DNA of 64,000 nucleotides from Aurelia coerulea (GCA_039566865.1 CM076959.1:13375501-13439500); one strand, 5' to 3'; positions 43,601 to 54,014 are shown, numbered from the stretch's first letter. Notes: generated by a model from the letters alone, not told the origin. Translations and numbers: made by a program.

Positions 43601-44215
43601 ATTTACGTTACATGAAAGCTAATCTTCATAATCGTTTGCTTGCGTTTGAGTAAAATAACGAATAATTTCAAATCGTCTCCACTTAGCTAAGGATTGAATA
43701 ATTGAGGTCAAACCGTCTCTCTTTCGTTTCTCGGACACACTATACAATTGCTCAACATCGTCGACAAGAAGTACTCATCAAGCTAAGCTAAGCTACGTTT
43801 TATAAAACCTAATCATATATAATCGTTTGTTTGAGTGAATAGCAAATAACTTCAAATCGTCTCCAGTTAGCAAAGGATTACATGATTCAGGCTACCTTGC
43901 CCCTTTCCCATTTTCTTGTGCAGGTTATGCGTGTCTCCTAAAAAGGGCTTCGTTTATAAAACCTAATGTCAGCTAATCGTTTCTTTGCCTTCGAGTGAAA
44001 TAAGCAGCTCTAAAACCATTTACAGTTAGCTAAGGATTAGATAATTTAGTTACCTTGTTCCCTTTCCATTTTCTTGCGCAAGTTATTCTTTTCTCGTAAA
44101 AAATGGCTTCATTTATAAAAACTAATTACAATTAATCGTTTGTTTGGCTTTGAGTGAAAACAAGCAACTCTAAAATCATCTACAGTTAGCTAAGGATTAA
44201 ATAATTGATCTTGTA
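40640..44215. repeat. ~165-188 bp satellite with a conserved GCGCACGTTCTGCGTTT box
   Basis: About 19 units. Every unit keeps TTCTCGCGCACGTTCTGCG, then AGTAAAAAGC, then ATCATATATAA and AATAACAAGTAACTCAA; the rest drifts. Units from 40.9 to 41.6 kb form one subfamily (AAATCGATTCACTCTCC) and 41.6 to 43.4 kb another (GAATCAATGTGGACTC). Beyond 43.5 kb units decay up to the candidate exon donor at 44251. A tRNA-like GGGGGTGGCTCAGTGGTAGC lies at the array start (40670). Confidence 0.9.
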
Positions 44216-44251
44216 TCTTTCCTTTATCTTGCACGTAATAAGACTACTCAC

Positions 44252-44411
44252 CCTCATCAAAGGACCTGTTGGCAAATTTCGTCTTGGGTGAAGATGTCCT
44301 CATCTCAACCGCAGTTGTACCAAGCAACCAGCATTTGACTCGCTTTCTGCCGGCCGCAAAATAATTTTTATCGAAGCTGTAGTCTGGCAAGTCATATGCG
44401 ATCTCTTGCAT
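44252..44411 (-). CDS. candidate first coding exon of the channel gene (speculative)
   Basis: An open segment of 53 codons plus one base. It begins at ATG (44409-44411, A at -3), with an in-frame TGA a few codons upstream, and ends GATGAGG before a consensus donor GTGAGT (44246-44251). The overhang is one base (phase 1). The T1 exon acceptor at 30224 needs a phase-1 partner if its first 35 nt are coding, and joining the two keeps one open frame into the T1 domain. The product has no domain I recognise; it contains a basic patch with a cysteine (GRKRVKCW). The next coding exon would be 14 kb away across satellite DNA. The match could be chance (one in three for phase), or this could be the start of another gene. 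It does look unlike the surrounding satellite. Confidence 0.4.
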
Positions 44412-44749
44412 ACTTGCTGTAGACACTTTTCAACTGTTGGCGAGACGTTACATTAGACAATTTTGTTGTTTTTGAAGGAGTCTTGAAGACAGTTGCCATT
44501 TGCTTAGAAGTACCTGCCTCTTAAACATATACGATATGTCGAGAGTATTTCGGCTAGTTGAAAAGATCGTTTGAGACGGGGTTCTTAGCCGATAGCGCGT
44601 CGGACAGCTGCGAAACAAGCGTTAAATTGCTATGAAATTGCCATGGTTGTGTAGGGGATGTCAACACAGTAATTATCAACTTTTCTTCAAACATCTGCCA
44701 TTGAGGGAACAGAAATATTCAGGCAAGGAGATATAAATGTCAGAAGATA

Positions 44750-47330
44750 TAAACCAAATGTACCACTCGATGAATGAGAAATCATGCATCTCTTTATGAA
44801 ACATCATCAACATTTGATTATAATACTGGTCTTGGACACTTCCAAGCGTATTTGTGCCAAGGACAAATCAATTTTAGACCTTCTGCAATGACCTGAAATG
44901 GTGTTTAGTTTGTAAACATTTTGAAGGTACAAATATATTCAGGTGAAATACTAGCAAGATACAAACCGAATATACTATCCCTTCGGATGAGTAAAACAAC
45001 TACACCTTCGCAAAAATCATCAAAAATTTCATCATAGTACTGATCTTTTATCTTGAACATCTCTAAGTGCATTTGTGCCAAGGACCCAATCAGTTTTAGA
45101 CATATTGCAAAGTCTCGAGAAGAAGACCATCGAAACAAGGGACTGGCAATAGTCAAAACATAAGTACTGATTTATCTTTACACCTAAGTGCATTTGTGCC
45201 AAGGACCAAATCAATTTTGTGCAAACTTTTTAAGATATATAGTACAAAAATATTCAGTGAAATACCAAGATATAATCTAATATACTATTCGGATAGACAT
45301 TTAGCAAAGCCCCGAAACGGCTGTTTTGAATTTGCAGATACAGTGAGAAATCAAAAAACTTCAGGAAGGCACTAGAATATGTCCCAAGATATAAACCCAA
45401 TATAACCATTGGACGAGTAAGACAAGAGTTGCACCTTGGGAAAAACCATCAAAAAATTTCATCATAGTACTGATCTTGAACATCTCTAAGTGCATTTGTG
45501 CCAAGGACCAAATCAATTTTAGTTCTACTGCAATGACCTGAAATGGCGTTTAGTTTGTAGATATTTTGAGGGTACAAAAATATTCAGGTGAAATACTAGC
45601 AAGATATAATCCTAATATACTATCCATCGGTTGAGTAAAACAACTATACCTTCGCAAAAATCATCAAATAATTTCATCATAGTACTAATATTTTATCTTG
45701 AACACCTCTAAGTGTATTTGTGCCAAGGACCAAATCAATTTTAGTTCCTACTGCAATGACCTGAAATGGTGTTTAGTTTGTAGACATTTTGAAGGTACAA
45801 AAATATTCAGGTGAAATACTAGCAAGATATAATCCTAATATACTATCCCTTCGGATGAGTAAAACAACTATACCTTCGCAAAAATCATCAAATAATTTCA
45901 TCATAGTACCTAATATTTTATCTTAAACATCTCTAAGTGTATTTGTGCCAAGGACCAAATCAATTTTAGTTCTACTGCAATGACCTGAAATGGTGTTTAG
46001 TTTGTAGATATTTTGAGGGTACAAAAATATTCAGGTGAAATACTAGCAAGATATAAGCCGAATATACTATCCCATCGGTTGAGTAAAACAATTACACCTT
46101 CGCAAAAATCATCAAAAATTTCATCATAGTACTAATATTTTATCTTGAACATCTCTAAGTGTATTTGTGCCAAGGACCAAATCAATTTTAGTTCTACTGC
46201 AATGACCTGAAATGGTGTTTAGTTTGTAGACATTTTGAAGGTACAAAAATATTCAGGTGAAATACTAGCAAGATACAAACCGAATATACTATCCCATCGG
46301 ATGAGTAAAACAAAAGTTACACCTTCGGAAAAATCATCAAAAATTTCATCATAGTACTGATCTTTTATCTTGAACATCTCTAAGTGTATTTGTGCCAAGG
46401 ACCAAATCAATTTTAGTTCTACTGCAATGACCTGAAATGGCGTTTAGTTTGTAGATATTTTGAGGGTACAAAAATATTCAGGTGAAATACTAGCAAGATA
46501 TAATCCTAATATACTATCCATTGGTTGAGTAAAACAATTAAACCTTCGCAAAAATCATCAAAAATTTCATCATAGTACTAATATTTTATCTTGAACATCT
46601 CTAAGTGTGTTTGTGCCAAGGACCAAATCAATTTTAGTTCTACTGCAATGACCTGAAATGGCGTTTAGTTTGTAGATATTTTGAGGGTACAAAAATATTC
46701 AGGTGAAATACTAGCAAGATATAAGCCGAACATACTATTCCATCGGTTGAGTAAAACAATTACACCTTCGCAAAAATCATCAAAAATTTCTTCAGAGCAC
46801 TGATCTTGAACATCTTTAAGTGTATTTGTGCCAAGGACCAAATCAATTTTAGACCTTCTGCAATGACCTGAAATGGTGTTTAGTTTGTAAACATTTTGAA
46901 GGTACAAATATATTCAGGTGAAATACTAGCAAGATATAAGCCGAACATACTATTCCTTCGGTTGAGTAAAACAACTACACCTTCGCAAAAATCATCAAAA
47001 ATTTCATCATAGTACTGATCTTGAACATCTCTAAGTGTATTTGTGCCAAGGACCAAATCAATTTTAGTTCTACTGCAATGACCTGAAATGGTTTTTAGTT
47101 TGTAGACATTTTGAAGGTACAAAAATATTCAGGTGAAATACTAGCAAGATATAAACCTAATATTACCATTGGATGAGTAAAACAATTACACCTTCGGAAA
47201 AAATCATCAAAAAATCATCAACAAATTTCATCATTTCCGCAGCACTAGTACTGATCTTGAACATCTCTAAGTGCATTTGTGCCAAGGACCAAATCAGTTT
47301 TAGACATATTGCAAGGACTGGCAACAGTCA
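44750..47330. repeat. ~215-230 bp satellite array
   Basis: About eleven units with landmarks TTTGTGCCAAGGACCAAATC, GCAATGACCTGAAATGG, AATATTCAGGTGAAATACTA and CTTCGCAAAAATCATCAAA. Unit lengths vary by indels. The upper end runs straight into gypsy pol sequence at about 47330. Confidence 0.9.
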
Positions 47331-47535
47331 AAACATCAGAGATTAATATACCGGGTAAGTAAGGAATTTGTAACTTTTTACATATATAACTATCAGGAAT
47401 ACGTAACTGTGCTTGTACTCTTTTTAAGCGACCTTGGGCGATTGGCCCTCCTTTTGAAACGTGTTGAGTAGCCTGGGACAACACTGGGTCTTGACTTTGA
47501 GCTGAACGGAGCTGTTCGTTAAACAGCATATCATC
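47330..47535 (-). pseudogene. gypsy pol remnant beyond the LINE insertion (pre-integrase region)
   Basis: On the far side of the LINE fragment the gypsy frame resumes: the minus strand reads LFNEQLRSAQSQDPVLSQ and then a stretch ending in DSYICKKLQIPYLPG. This is like the linker between RNase H and integrase in gypsy elements. It stops near 47330 where 225-bp satellite begins. No HHCC zinc finger, DDE core or 3' LTR was found. Confidence 0.6.
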
Positions 47536-48073
47536 TGCAAATGTGGCATATCATATCATATAAAATCATCATATCAAATTATTTAAACACAAAATCCCTT
47601 CAGCTGAATTAAATACAAATCAAAGTTATGATACAGTAATTACAGTATAATATTTACAAGAAGAAAAGAAAGTTCAAAACTGTTCTAGGGGCCTATTTGC
47701 TGCTCTTCCAGGGAGCCGTGTTTCAAGTTTACTTCAGCTCTTAAGGTGAGTTTTTAGATTTCTTTTGAACTGTGGCAAGGTTGGCAGCTCCCTGATGGTA
47801 ATAGGGATGCTGTTCCATGCAGTAAGAGCTGAATAATGAAAGCCTTTTTTCACATATTCAAGGTTGTATCTTGGAATTTGGATATTCCTGCAGTTTCTCG
47901 TACTATAGTTTGAATGCAAGGATATCTGGGGGAATTTATCCCAAAGGCTCTCTGGACACATCCTGCTCATAATCTTATAGGTCATGGCTGATCGATCGAA
48001 TTTAATTAGTTGTTCTACATCGAGCCAATTGTGAGACCAATTATCTTTAATCCTAGCCCTCTCAATTATCATA
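47536..48073 (-). mobile_element. 5'-truncated LINE 3' end inserted into gypsy pol
   Basis: A minus-strand frame (48072-47734, 112 codons) matches the C-terminal domain of CR1/Jockey-like LINEs: LIKFDRSAMTYKIMSRMCP, a short linker, then KGFHYSALTAWNSIP. It is followed by ~190 bp of 3' UTR and a tail of ATGATAT-like repeats at about 47540-47570. Gypsy coding sequence lies on both sides, which proves insertion. At its 5' edge, about 21 bp (around 48053-48095) is present twice in tandem. Confidence 0.75.
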
Positions 48074-48084
48074 AACTAGCCCTC

Positions 48085-49905
48085 TCAATTATCATACACT
48101 TTGTCTTCGAACTCAGGCTCTGGTTGATCACGGCTGGCGGTGTAATTCCTGGACAATGCATCGGCCTTGACGTTATCTTTTCCACGTATGTATCTTATTG
48201 TATAATCGAATTCTTCAAGCTCGGAGATCCATCGGCCAATTTTTCCTCGGGGATCTTTCTGCGTTCTCAAAAATGCTAACGGGTTGTGATCTGAATTTAA
48301 GGTGAATTTGGTCCCGGCTAGGTAAACATTCCAGTGCCTGACGGCTAATACTAAGGCGAATGCTTCTTTTGTTGCGGCAGACCAATTCTGCTGAGATTTC
48401 TGTAAGGCAGTGAAGAAATAAGCAACTGGATGCAATTTCTTATCAGCTCCAAACTGTGATAGTACTCCGCCTACTGCATAGTTGCTTGCATCTACCTCGA
48501 CTATGAACTCTTGGCCGAAATCAGGAAACTTTAGAACTGGTTCTGATGACAGCGCCTGCTTGAGTGTAACGAATGCATTCTCACATCGTGTATTCCATTG
48601 GAATGGAACAGTTTCACCGGTAAGCTCGTTAAGTGGCTGGCTAATATTTGCAAAATTAGGAATAAATGCTCTATAGAAGCCGGCAAGGCCAAGAAATCCT
48701 TTGAGTTCCTTCTTGTTGGACGGGCGTTGAAACTGCTCAATAGCTTCCGTTAATCTTGATTGTGGTTTGATACCTTCTCTAGACAATGAGAATCCAAGGA
48801 AGTTCACTTTTTCGCTGGCAAATACACATTTCGACAGCTTCAAGGATATGCCAGAAGACCGTAAACGTTGAAATATGTGCTCTAAATTCTCTAAGTGTTC
48901 TTCAAAGGTCTTGCTGAATATCGCAATGTCATCCATATACGAGAGGATACGATCTGATTGAAGACCCGAGAGTGTCATGTCTATCATTCTTTGATACGAA
49001 GCTCCTGCATTACACAATCCATATGGGGTGACATTAAACTCGAATTTGCCACGGGGTACTGAAAATGCCGTTTTCTCCTTATCATCTTCTGCTAAAGGCA
49101 TGGACCAGTACGCTGATGCTGCATCGAGGGTAGACCAAAATCTAGCACCTTCCATTTTATCAATTACGTCGCGTATGTGGGGCAAGGGGTAGGAATCTTT
49201 CTTGGTAACATCGTTCAACCCGCGAAAATCGCATACGAAACGCATTGAATTGTCCTTCTTTTTGACTAAAATGATGGGTGCGTTCCATGGTGAAGACGAA
49301 GGGCGAATAATACCATTTTCGAGCATTTCTTGAATCTGGTAATTGACTTCATTATTCCATGCTTCAGGGATGCGATGAGGTTTCCGTCGTACTGGTTGCG
49401 CATCCCCGGTAATTATTCGATGTTCCATGGTCTTAACCAAGGATGGCTTTTTAGGGTTGGCAGCAAAAATATCAGAATATTTTGTAATTAACGATGTCAA
49501 TTTCTGTCTTTCTTCACGCGGGAGGCTTTCCCCATAAACTACGCTTGACTCAAAGTCTAGAGTGTCGACGTTATGTGCTGAATGTGGCTGTGTATCCGTT
49601 GTTATGGGAGCATGTAAATTACCGATGTACTTCCGAGAATTAAGGACGACTGGATCAGGATTCACATTTAATACTGTGATTTGAAACACACCATCAATGT
49701 TGGGAACGACTCTACATCTTGTAACATAAACTCCATGGGAACCATTGATTTTAACTAGTTCAAAATCTGCTGTTATCAGCGACACAGACTTTTTACATTG
49801 AACATTGACTACACACTCACAGCGGGGAGCCAGAGAAACTTTGCTTTGTAATCGCACTCTTTCTTTACCGTGAAACTTAACGCTCGAGTACCATTTGTCT
49901 CCCAA
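48085..49905 (-). CDS. pol: Ty3/gypsy retrotransposon pol: reverse transcriptase and RNase H
   Basis: A 606-codon frame of a gypsy-type retroelement. The reverse transcriptase spans about residues 195-375, with LDAASAYW (catalytic D261), VTPYGLCNA and the active-site YMDD at 323-326. The connection has FLGLAGFYRAFIPNF. RNase H runs about 465-590 with VDASNYAVGG (D472), KEAFAL, SDHNPL and KDNVKADALSR. The frame ends at 48085 where a LINE fragment interrupts the element, so integrase is separated and incomplete. The first ~20 residues follow the protease region but in a different frame. The upper limit at 49905 is simply the first non-ATG start-like codon after that break. Inactive copy; family assignment is firm. 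Confidence 0.93.
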   Translation of the reverse strand: MGDKWYSSVKFHGKERVRLQSKVSLAPRCECVVNVQCKKSVSLITADFELVKINGSHGVYVTRCRVVPNIDGVFQITVLNVNPDPVVLNSRKYIGNLHAPITTDTQPHSAHNVDTLDFESSVVYGESLPREERQKLTSLITKYSDIFAANPKKPSLVKTMEHRIITGDAQPVRRKPHRIPEAWNNEVNYQIQEMLENGIIRPSSSPWNAPIILVKKKDNSMRFVCDFRGLNDVTKKDSYPLPHIRDVIDKMEGARFWSTLDAASAYWSMPLAEDDKEKTAFSVPRGKFEFNVTPYGLCNAGASYQRMIDMTLSGLQSDRILSYMDDIAIFSKTFEEHLENLEHIFQRLRSSGISLKLSKCVFASEKVNFLGFSLSREGIKPQSRLTEAIEQFQRPSNKKELKGFLGLAGFYRAFIPNFANISQPLNELTGETVPFQWNTRCENAFVTLKQALSSEPVLKFPDFGQEFIVEVDASNYAVGGVLSQFGADKKLHPVAYFFTALQKSQQNWSAATKEAFALVLAVRHWNVYLAGTKFTLNSDHNPLAFLRTQKDPRGKIGRWISELEEFDYTIRYIRGKDNVKADALSRNYTASRDQPEPEFEDKVYDN

Positions 49906-49907
49906 TT

Positions 49908-50279
49908 TTATACCGTTACGAACGAAATCGAACTCAACAGGGCTGAATTTTGCCCAAAATCTCTGCCTAAAATCACATTTTGGTATGTTTTAGTGCTCAC
50001 GACTTTCATATTTTGAGTAACATTGATCCCCTGTGTTGTGATGTGAACGTCGAGGTCACCTATGATACTCATGCTGTTTCCCGAAGCATCAATTAAACGA
50101 TGATCGGAAGGCTTTATGCTCGTTTGCAGTCCTAATTTCTGCACACTACCAAGGTCTATCAGCGAACAACTAGCCCCGGTATCTAATAAAACGTTAATTG
50201 GCTGATTCGCAAATCGAAAATTCAAAATGGCAGAGAAACCTTTTTCGACAGTTTCTTTGTCTTGAGCGGGGCCGTCTAG
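49908..50279 (-). CDS. pro: gypsy protease (retropepsin), in frame after gag UGA
   Basis: Encodes an aspartic protease: NVLLDTGASCSLID holds the catalytic DTG, and NVILGRDF is the usual C-terminal retropepsin block. The frame is the same as gag and is open from the gag TGA at 50280-50282, so gag and protease could be made as one chain by stop-codon readthrough. It then runs into a TAA at 49908. The following pol frame is offset by one base, and the conserved sequence appears to switch frame around 49955-49960 at a short T run, so the protease-pol junction looks like a point deletion rather than a recognisable slippery site. Confidence 0.82.
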   Translation of the reverse strand, partial: LDGPAQDKETVEKGFSAILNFRFANQPINVLLDTGASCSLIDLGSVQKLGLQTSIKPSDHRLIDASGNSMSIIGDLDVHITTQGINVTQNMKVVSTKTYQNVILGRDFGQNSALLSSISFVTV

Positions 50280-51173
50280 TCATTGGTAATTTGGGCAAGC
50301 ATTATCCCATGCATCGTGGCCTCTATTCCCACAGGCTTGACAAAATCGGGTGGGACAATCACGAAATAAATGCTCGGAGCTTTGACACGAACGGCATTTT
50401 CTAGGTTGTTGAGCTCTGTTGCCATAACCACGGTTACTTGGGCGCCTTGAAAACTGTCCTCTGCTTGTTTTGGTGTTTCTTTTATTCTGGAAGGGCCGGT
50501 AACCAGAATATGTTGCATTTGCTGTTTCGTTATTACCCCCGTCTTCACCTCCTGGAAAACTGATGGAGGATATTTTCATCTTTTCAATGACTTTATCCGC
50601 TATTGTGTCAACCAAGGAAGGGCTGTCAACATTCATGCATTGTTGTGGATTATCTGCAGCAAAGGATCCAATACCTGCTAACTGCAATCTTGTTGTTTCC
50701 AGAGCCAATTTGTTGATATCCGCTTTGTCGAAGTCTGGCAACGCTTTCAATGCAATCTGCATTTTTGGATGAACCCCTCTTACAAAATAATCTTTTGCAA
50801 TTGTTTTGCGAGTATCATCATTGAAAGTTGGATATGCTAGCTTGACCAGCTCCATTATTTTGAAAGCGAATGTTTGTGCTGATTCATCGCGCTTTCTTTT
50901 GCGGTTATTCAGTTCGTGAATTGCCATCTCTCTGTCTTGGTTTCCTCTCTCAAATTCTTTGAGGAGCTCGCTTTTTATTTTCACGACGTCTTTCTTGTCA
51001 TCATCGGCTAACCTCATGTAAACATCAAAGGCGCGTCCCTCGAGTCTACTTGCCAGGTTCTGTGCGGCCTTTTCGTTTTGGTATCCTTTCAACGATGATG
51101 AATGTAACGTGATCTTTTCCAGAAAAACTTTTACATCAGCTGAACCATCAAAATTTTTTATTTTCGATTCCAT
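50280..51173 (-). CDS. gag: gypsy gag with two CCHC zinc knuckles
   Basis: A 297-codon gag-like polyprotein from ATG at 51173. The first ~190 residues resemble the retrotransposon gag capsid region (FLEKITLHSSSLKGY, then a charged helix-rich stretch with QTFAFKIMELVKLAYP). A basic Arg/Gly/Asn-rich region follows, then two zinc knuckles at the C-terminus: CRSCQSSEHLFRDC (CX2CX4HX4C) and a second, CQACGNRGHDAWDNAC, with six residues before the last Cys. It ends with TGA immediately followed by CTAG, the classic leaky stop context. No LTR or primer-binding site could be identified upstream of 51173. Confidence 0.9.
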   Translation of the reverse strand: MESKIKNFDGSADVKVFLEKITLHSSSLKGYQNEKAAQNLASRLEGRAFDVYMRLADDDKKDVVKIKSELLKEFERGNQDREMAIHELNNRKRKRDESAQTFAFKIMELVKLAYPTFNDDTRKTIAKDYFVRGVHPKMQIALKALPDFDKADINKLALETTRLQLAGIGSFAADNPQQCMNVDSPSLVDTIADKVIEKMKISSISFPGGEDGGNNETANATYSGYRPFQNKRNTKTSRGQFSRRPSNRGYGNRAQQPRKCRSCQSSEHLFRDCPTRFCQACGNRGHDAWDNACPNYQ

Positions 51174-51349
51174 TTCGAAAAGATTCTTAGACAGTAATGT
51201 TAGTTACTTTATTCGGATTGACCGGTGTTCAGCTTACTATACAACGACTGTCTAAGAATGAGGGGATATGTGCAGGGGCGACTACATATACCTAAAGAAC
51301 AATTCGTGCGATACTACACGAGTGCAAACCAGGGGGGCAACCCTACACT

Positions 51350-51377
51350 TGCCTCTGCCTCTGCCTCTGCCTCTGGC
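51350..51377. repeat. (CCTCTG)n microsatellite
   Basis: Four CCTCTG steps followed by a foldback FB-A fragment (51377-51560). Confidence 0.85.
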
Positions 51378-51560
51378 ATTTAATTTGTTTGGCTCAGAAG
51401 CCGATAGGGAGGCCACTCAATATTCTTACTTTTTTGGGTGTGATTAAAATACTTACTGCTCAGCTTCTGAACCAAGGAAATAAAATGCCCGTGGTAGATG
51501 TGTAGATATGTCCTTCTTCTGTCGATTTATGCTCGTGTTTGCTATTAAAATCAATACAGT
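51377..51560. repeat. foldback FB-A central fragment
   Basis: GGCATTTAATTTGTTTGGCT and the inverted GGAAATAAAATGCCCGTGG surround TTTGGGTGTGATTAAAATAC, as in the centre of 5967-6560. Confidence 0.6.
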
Positions 51561-53398
51561 AAGAACCCGCAAAATAGAAACCACTTTATAAAAAACCTCA
51601 GGCTGATCTTTTTGAGAAATGATGCATTCATATAAGAAACTTCTCAGCCTGATTTAGGAAGGTTTCTTACAGGAGAAACCCAAATGAATTCGTATCTAAT
51701 GATCTTTGTTAAAATCAGGTGCCAAGCATTTTTTAGAGATTTTATCCAAAAGCATCTCCATCTTTATACTTGGTATGTATGATATTGCTGAGTAATTTTA
51801 GAGGTAACAAGAACATACCGTTTGATAGTGTTCAAACTAGTCAGGGTGCTACGTAAGATAACGGGCACCAGTCAAGGAATTAGCATACTATCAAGCCCCA
51901 CGCAATTGAAAGTGGGGTGATAGAGATTAATCTGAAAAACAGAAATGGCTTCTTCTTGCCATTTATCGTCCCCTTCTCAATCAGAGCTGTACTATTATAC
52001 AGAGATTGGTAAGTTGCTCTACCATTATTGCAGAAAACATGAAAATCTCGTTTTGAATAGGAGATTTTAACAGCGAAATAGACGAAGATGCTATCAGTAC
52101 TTTCATCGAAAATTATGACCCAGCTGGTCTTGTTAGGAGCCCAACCTGTTTCAAGTACGACAGTTTTCGATTTTCAAAGAGCTGATACATCTTTCTGACT
52201 CATAGGGCATACAAAGACTTTTTCAATGAGACATATCTGGAATTATTTCTACCATGCTAATTGCAATCGACTGCAATGTCAAGCCAAGCCACTTTATCAT
52301 ACGAAAGATTTGAAAAGTTCGTTCAATTTGGAAAGTGACGCTATTTGGATCAAAATAAGATAAAGAGAGCTCTTTAAAAATTCCCAATCTTCCTCTTATC
52401 AATAATCTGTGGAACAAGACAGGAAATGTCGAATTCCCACCACCTATCATTGAAAAAGTTCAGCATAGCTGATATTATAGGTTGCAGTCAATTTAATTCA
52501 AAATAACTGGGTATCACAAAAATTGTGCCCCGTTTGTGCAGCTGGTAAGGAGGAGATGTCACTTCAATTGTCCCGTTTATTGCAGACATGAATAGAATAG
52601 GCTTTTTGAATGCCTTATCACACAGACTTTTCTCAGTTGCTTCCAAAATGAAAGTTTCGTTTTGAAGATAGATTTTTGAGGTTTACACGGAAACACACGA
52701 ACAATTCTTACATTGAAAAAAAATTACAGAGATATCGGAGGATTTCCAAAAGTGATTGCATTGCGGATTCATAAACAAAGTTGAATTTGGGAAAACAAAA
52801 AGGATACATTTTAGATTGCATTCACACGATGCCGGCACATTTTGCAAACGGTGAAAAATGTGACGGATAGGCCTCCCGTTCACATGAAAACGGCACATTT
52901 TTTAACAGCACATTTTGAAAACAGTAGATTTTGAAAACGGAACTCTAACCGGCACATTTTGAAAACGGTATCGTGCGAATACTCGAAAGTGATGAAAACG
53001 GAAAATTTTTTAACGCTTTTGAAACGAGGCTGATTGGCTTTGGTGCAAAAATCCAGCCTCGTTCTGGTGGAGTTTGCAAAGAGTGTATTGCCGTCACAAT
53101 TTCTCGCGTTTATGAAATTTTGCCGGTATCGTGTAAACGCAGTCTAAGACAAAGACGAGATTTTGCAGCTTCAAGAATAGATTTCGCACCTTCTACGCAG
53201 CGTTTCGCTCTCTTTATCTTTTTGATTTGATTGAGTGCTCTCAGAGGTGTGATATCTATTCCTCAGAAAGGCAAATCGCTTTGTATTTTCGGAAACTTGA
53301 ATCATTTGTTTCACAAAATTTCCTTAGCTAGATCCACCCCATACATCAAACTATTTGCAGAAAGTAATGGAACCGTAAAATAATAATGGAAAATAATA
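51561..53398. other. no gene seen
   Basis: Unassigned. A cluster of CGGCACATTTTG-like steps (52830-52970) recurs four or five times. Confidence 0.55.
52505..52545. repeat. fragment of the 2.3 kb TA-element end
   Basis: GGGTATCACAAAAATTGTGC then CCCGTTTGTGCAG matches the left terminus at 17969. Confidence 0.45.
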
Positions 53399-54014
53399 CC
53401 AGATCAGCCAGAAAAAGTTCTAACTTTCGAAAATTCATAGCACCACAAGTCCTTCATGGATTTGAATGATTCAAATTCTAGTTAAAAGCCAACAGATCGA
53501 AGTATTTTTGTTATTTTTCTCGTCTTCTTAGGAGCACTGCAAATATAGGTAAATTCAACTTTACAAAAATTTCATGGTTGCAAAATTACTGAAAAGGGGC
53601 CTAAAACACTTGATCAAATCTTTAGGACTCTCCTCACACAGAACAATACTCACGGGCGTTTCACTTCTCTCAAGAGTTATAAGACATAGATTCTCAAACA
53701 GATACTAAAGATTTTCAATCCCATGGCAATAAATGTGCATACGATAGCTCTCGCCCATGCAAAATTGCATTTTCTCTGTTGTTTTGAGCAAGGATTTGAT
53801 CAAGTATCTTAGGCCTTTTTCAGTCATTTTGCAACCACCAAGTTTTTGTAAACTTAAATTTACCAATTTTTCCAGTGCTCGTAAGAAGGCGAGAAAAATC
53901 ACAAAAATATTTCGATCTTTTGGCTGTCAAGCAAATATTGATTCATTCCAATCCATCCAGTACTCTTGATGCTATGAATTTTCAAAAGTGGGAACTTTTG
54001 ACTGGTTCACCCGG
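53399..54014. mobile_element. mariner-type MITE
   Basis: Left CCAGATCAGCCAG, right CTGGTTCACCCGG, TA on both sides; arms ~210 bp (for example ACTTTCGAAAATTCATAGC against GCTATGAATTTTCAAAAGT). No coding capacity. Confidence 0.75.

Larger units (their letters stand above)
47240..51180 (-). mobile_element. Ty3/gypsy LTR retrotransposon, incomplete
   Basis: The whole copy runs gag, protease, RT-RNase H and part of the pre-integrase linker on the minus strand. It lacks recognisable LTRs, a tRNA primer site and integrase. It is broken by a frame offset between protease and pol, a LINE insertion (47536-48073) and satellite at its 3' end. A short inverted pair, ATTCTTAGACAG (51183-51194) and its complement (51248-51259), sits just upstream of gag and may belong to the leader. 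Confidence 0.85.

Noticed and set aside
46219..47122. Repeated ~80-codon minus-strand frames
   Set aside because: They recur with the 225-bp satellite period and have no domain; array artefacts.
51183..51259. LTR or primer-binding site of the gypsy element
   Set aside because: There is an inverted 12-mer pair, but no tRNA-complementary site and no second LTR copy to compare.
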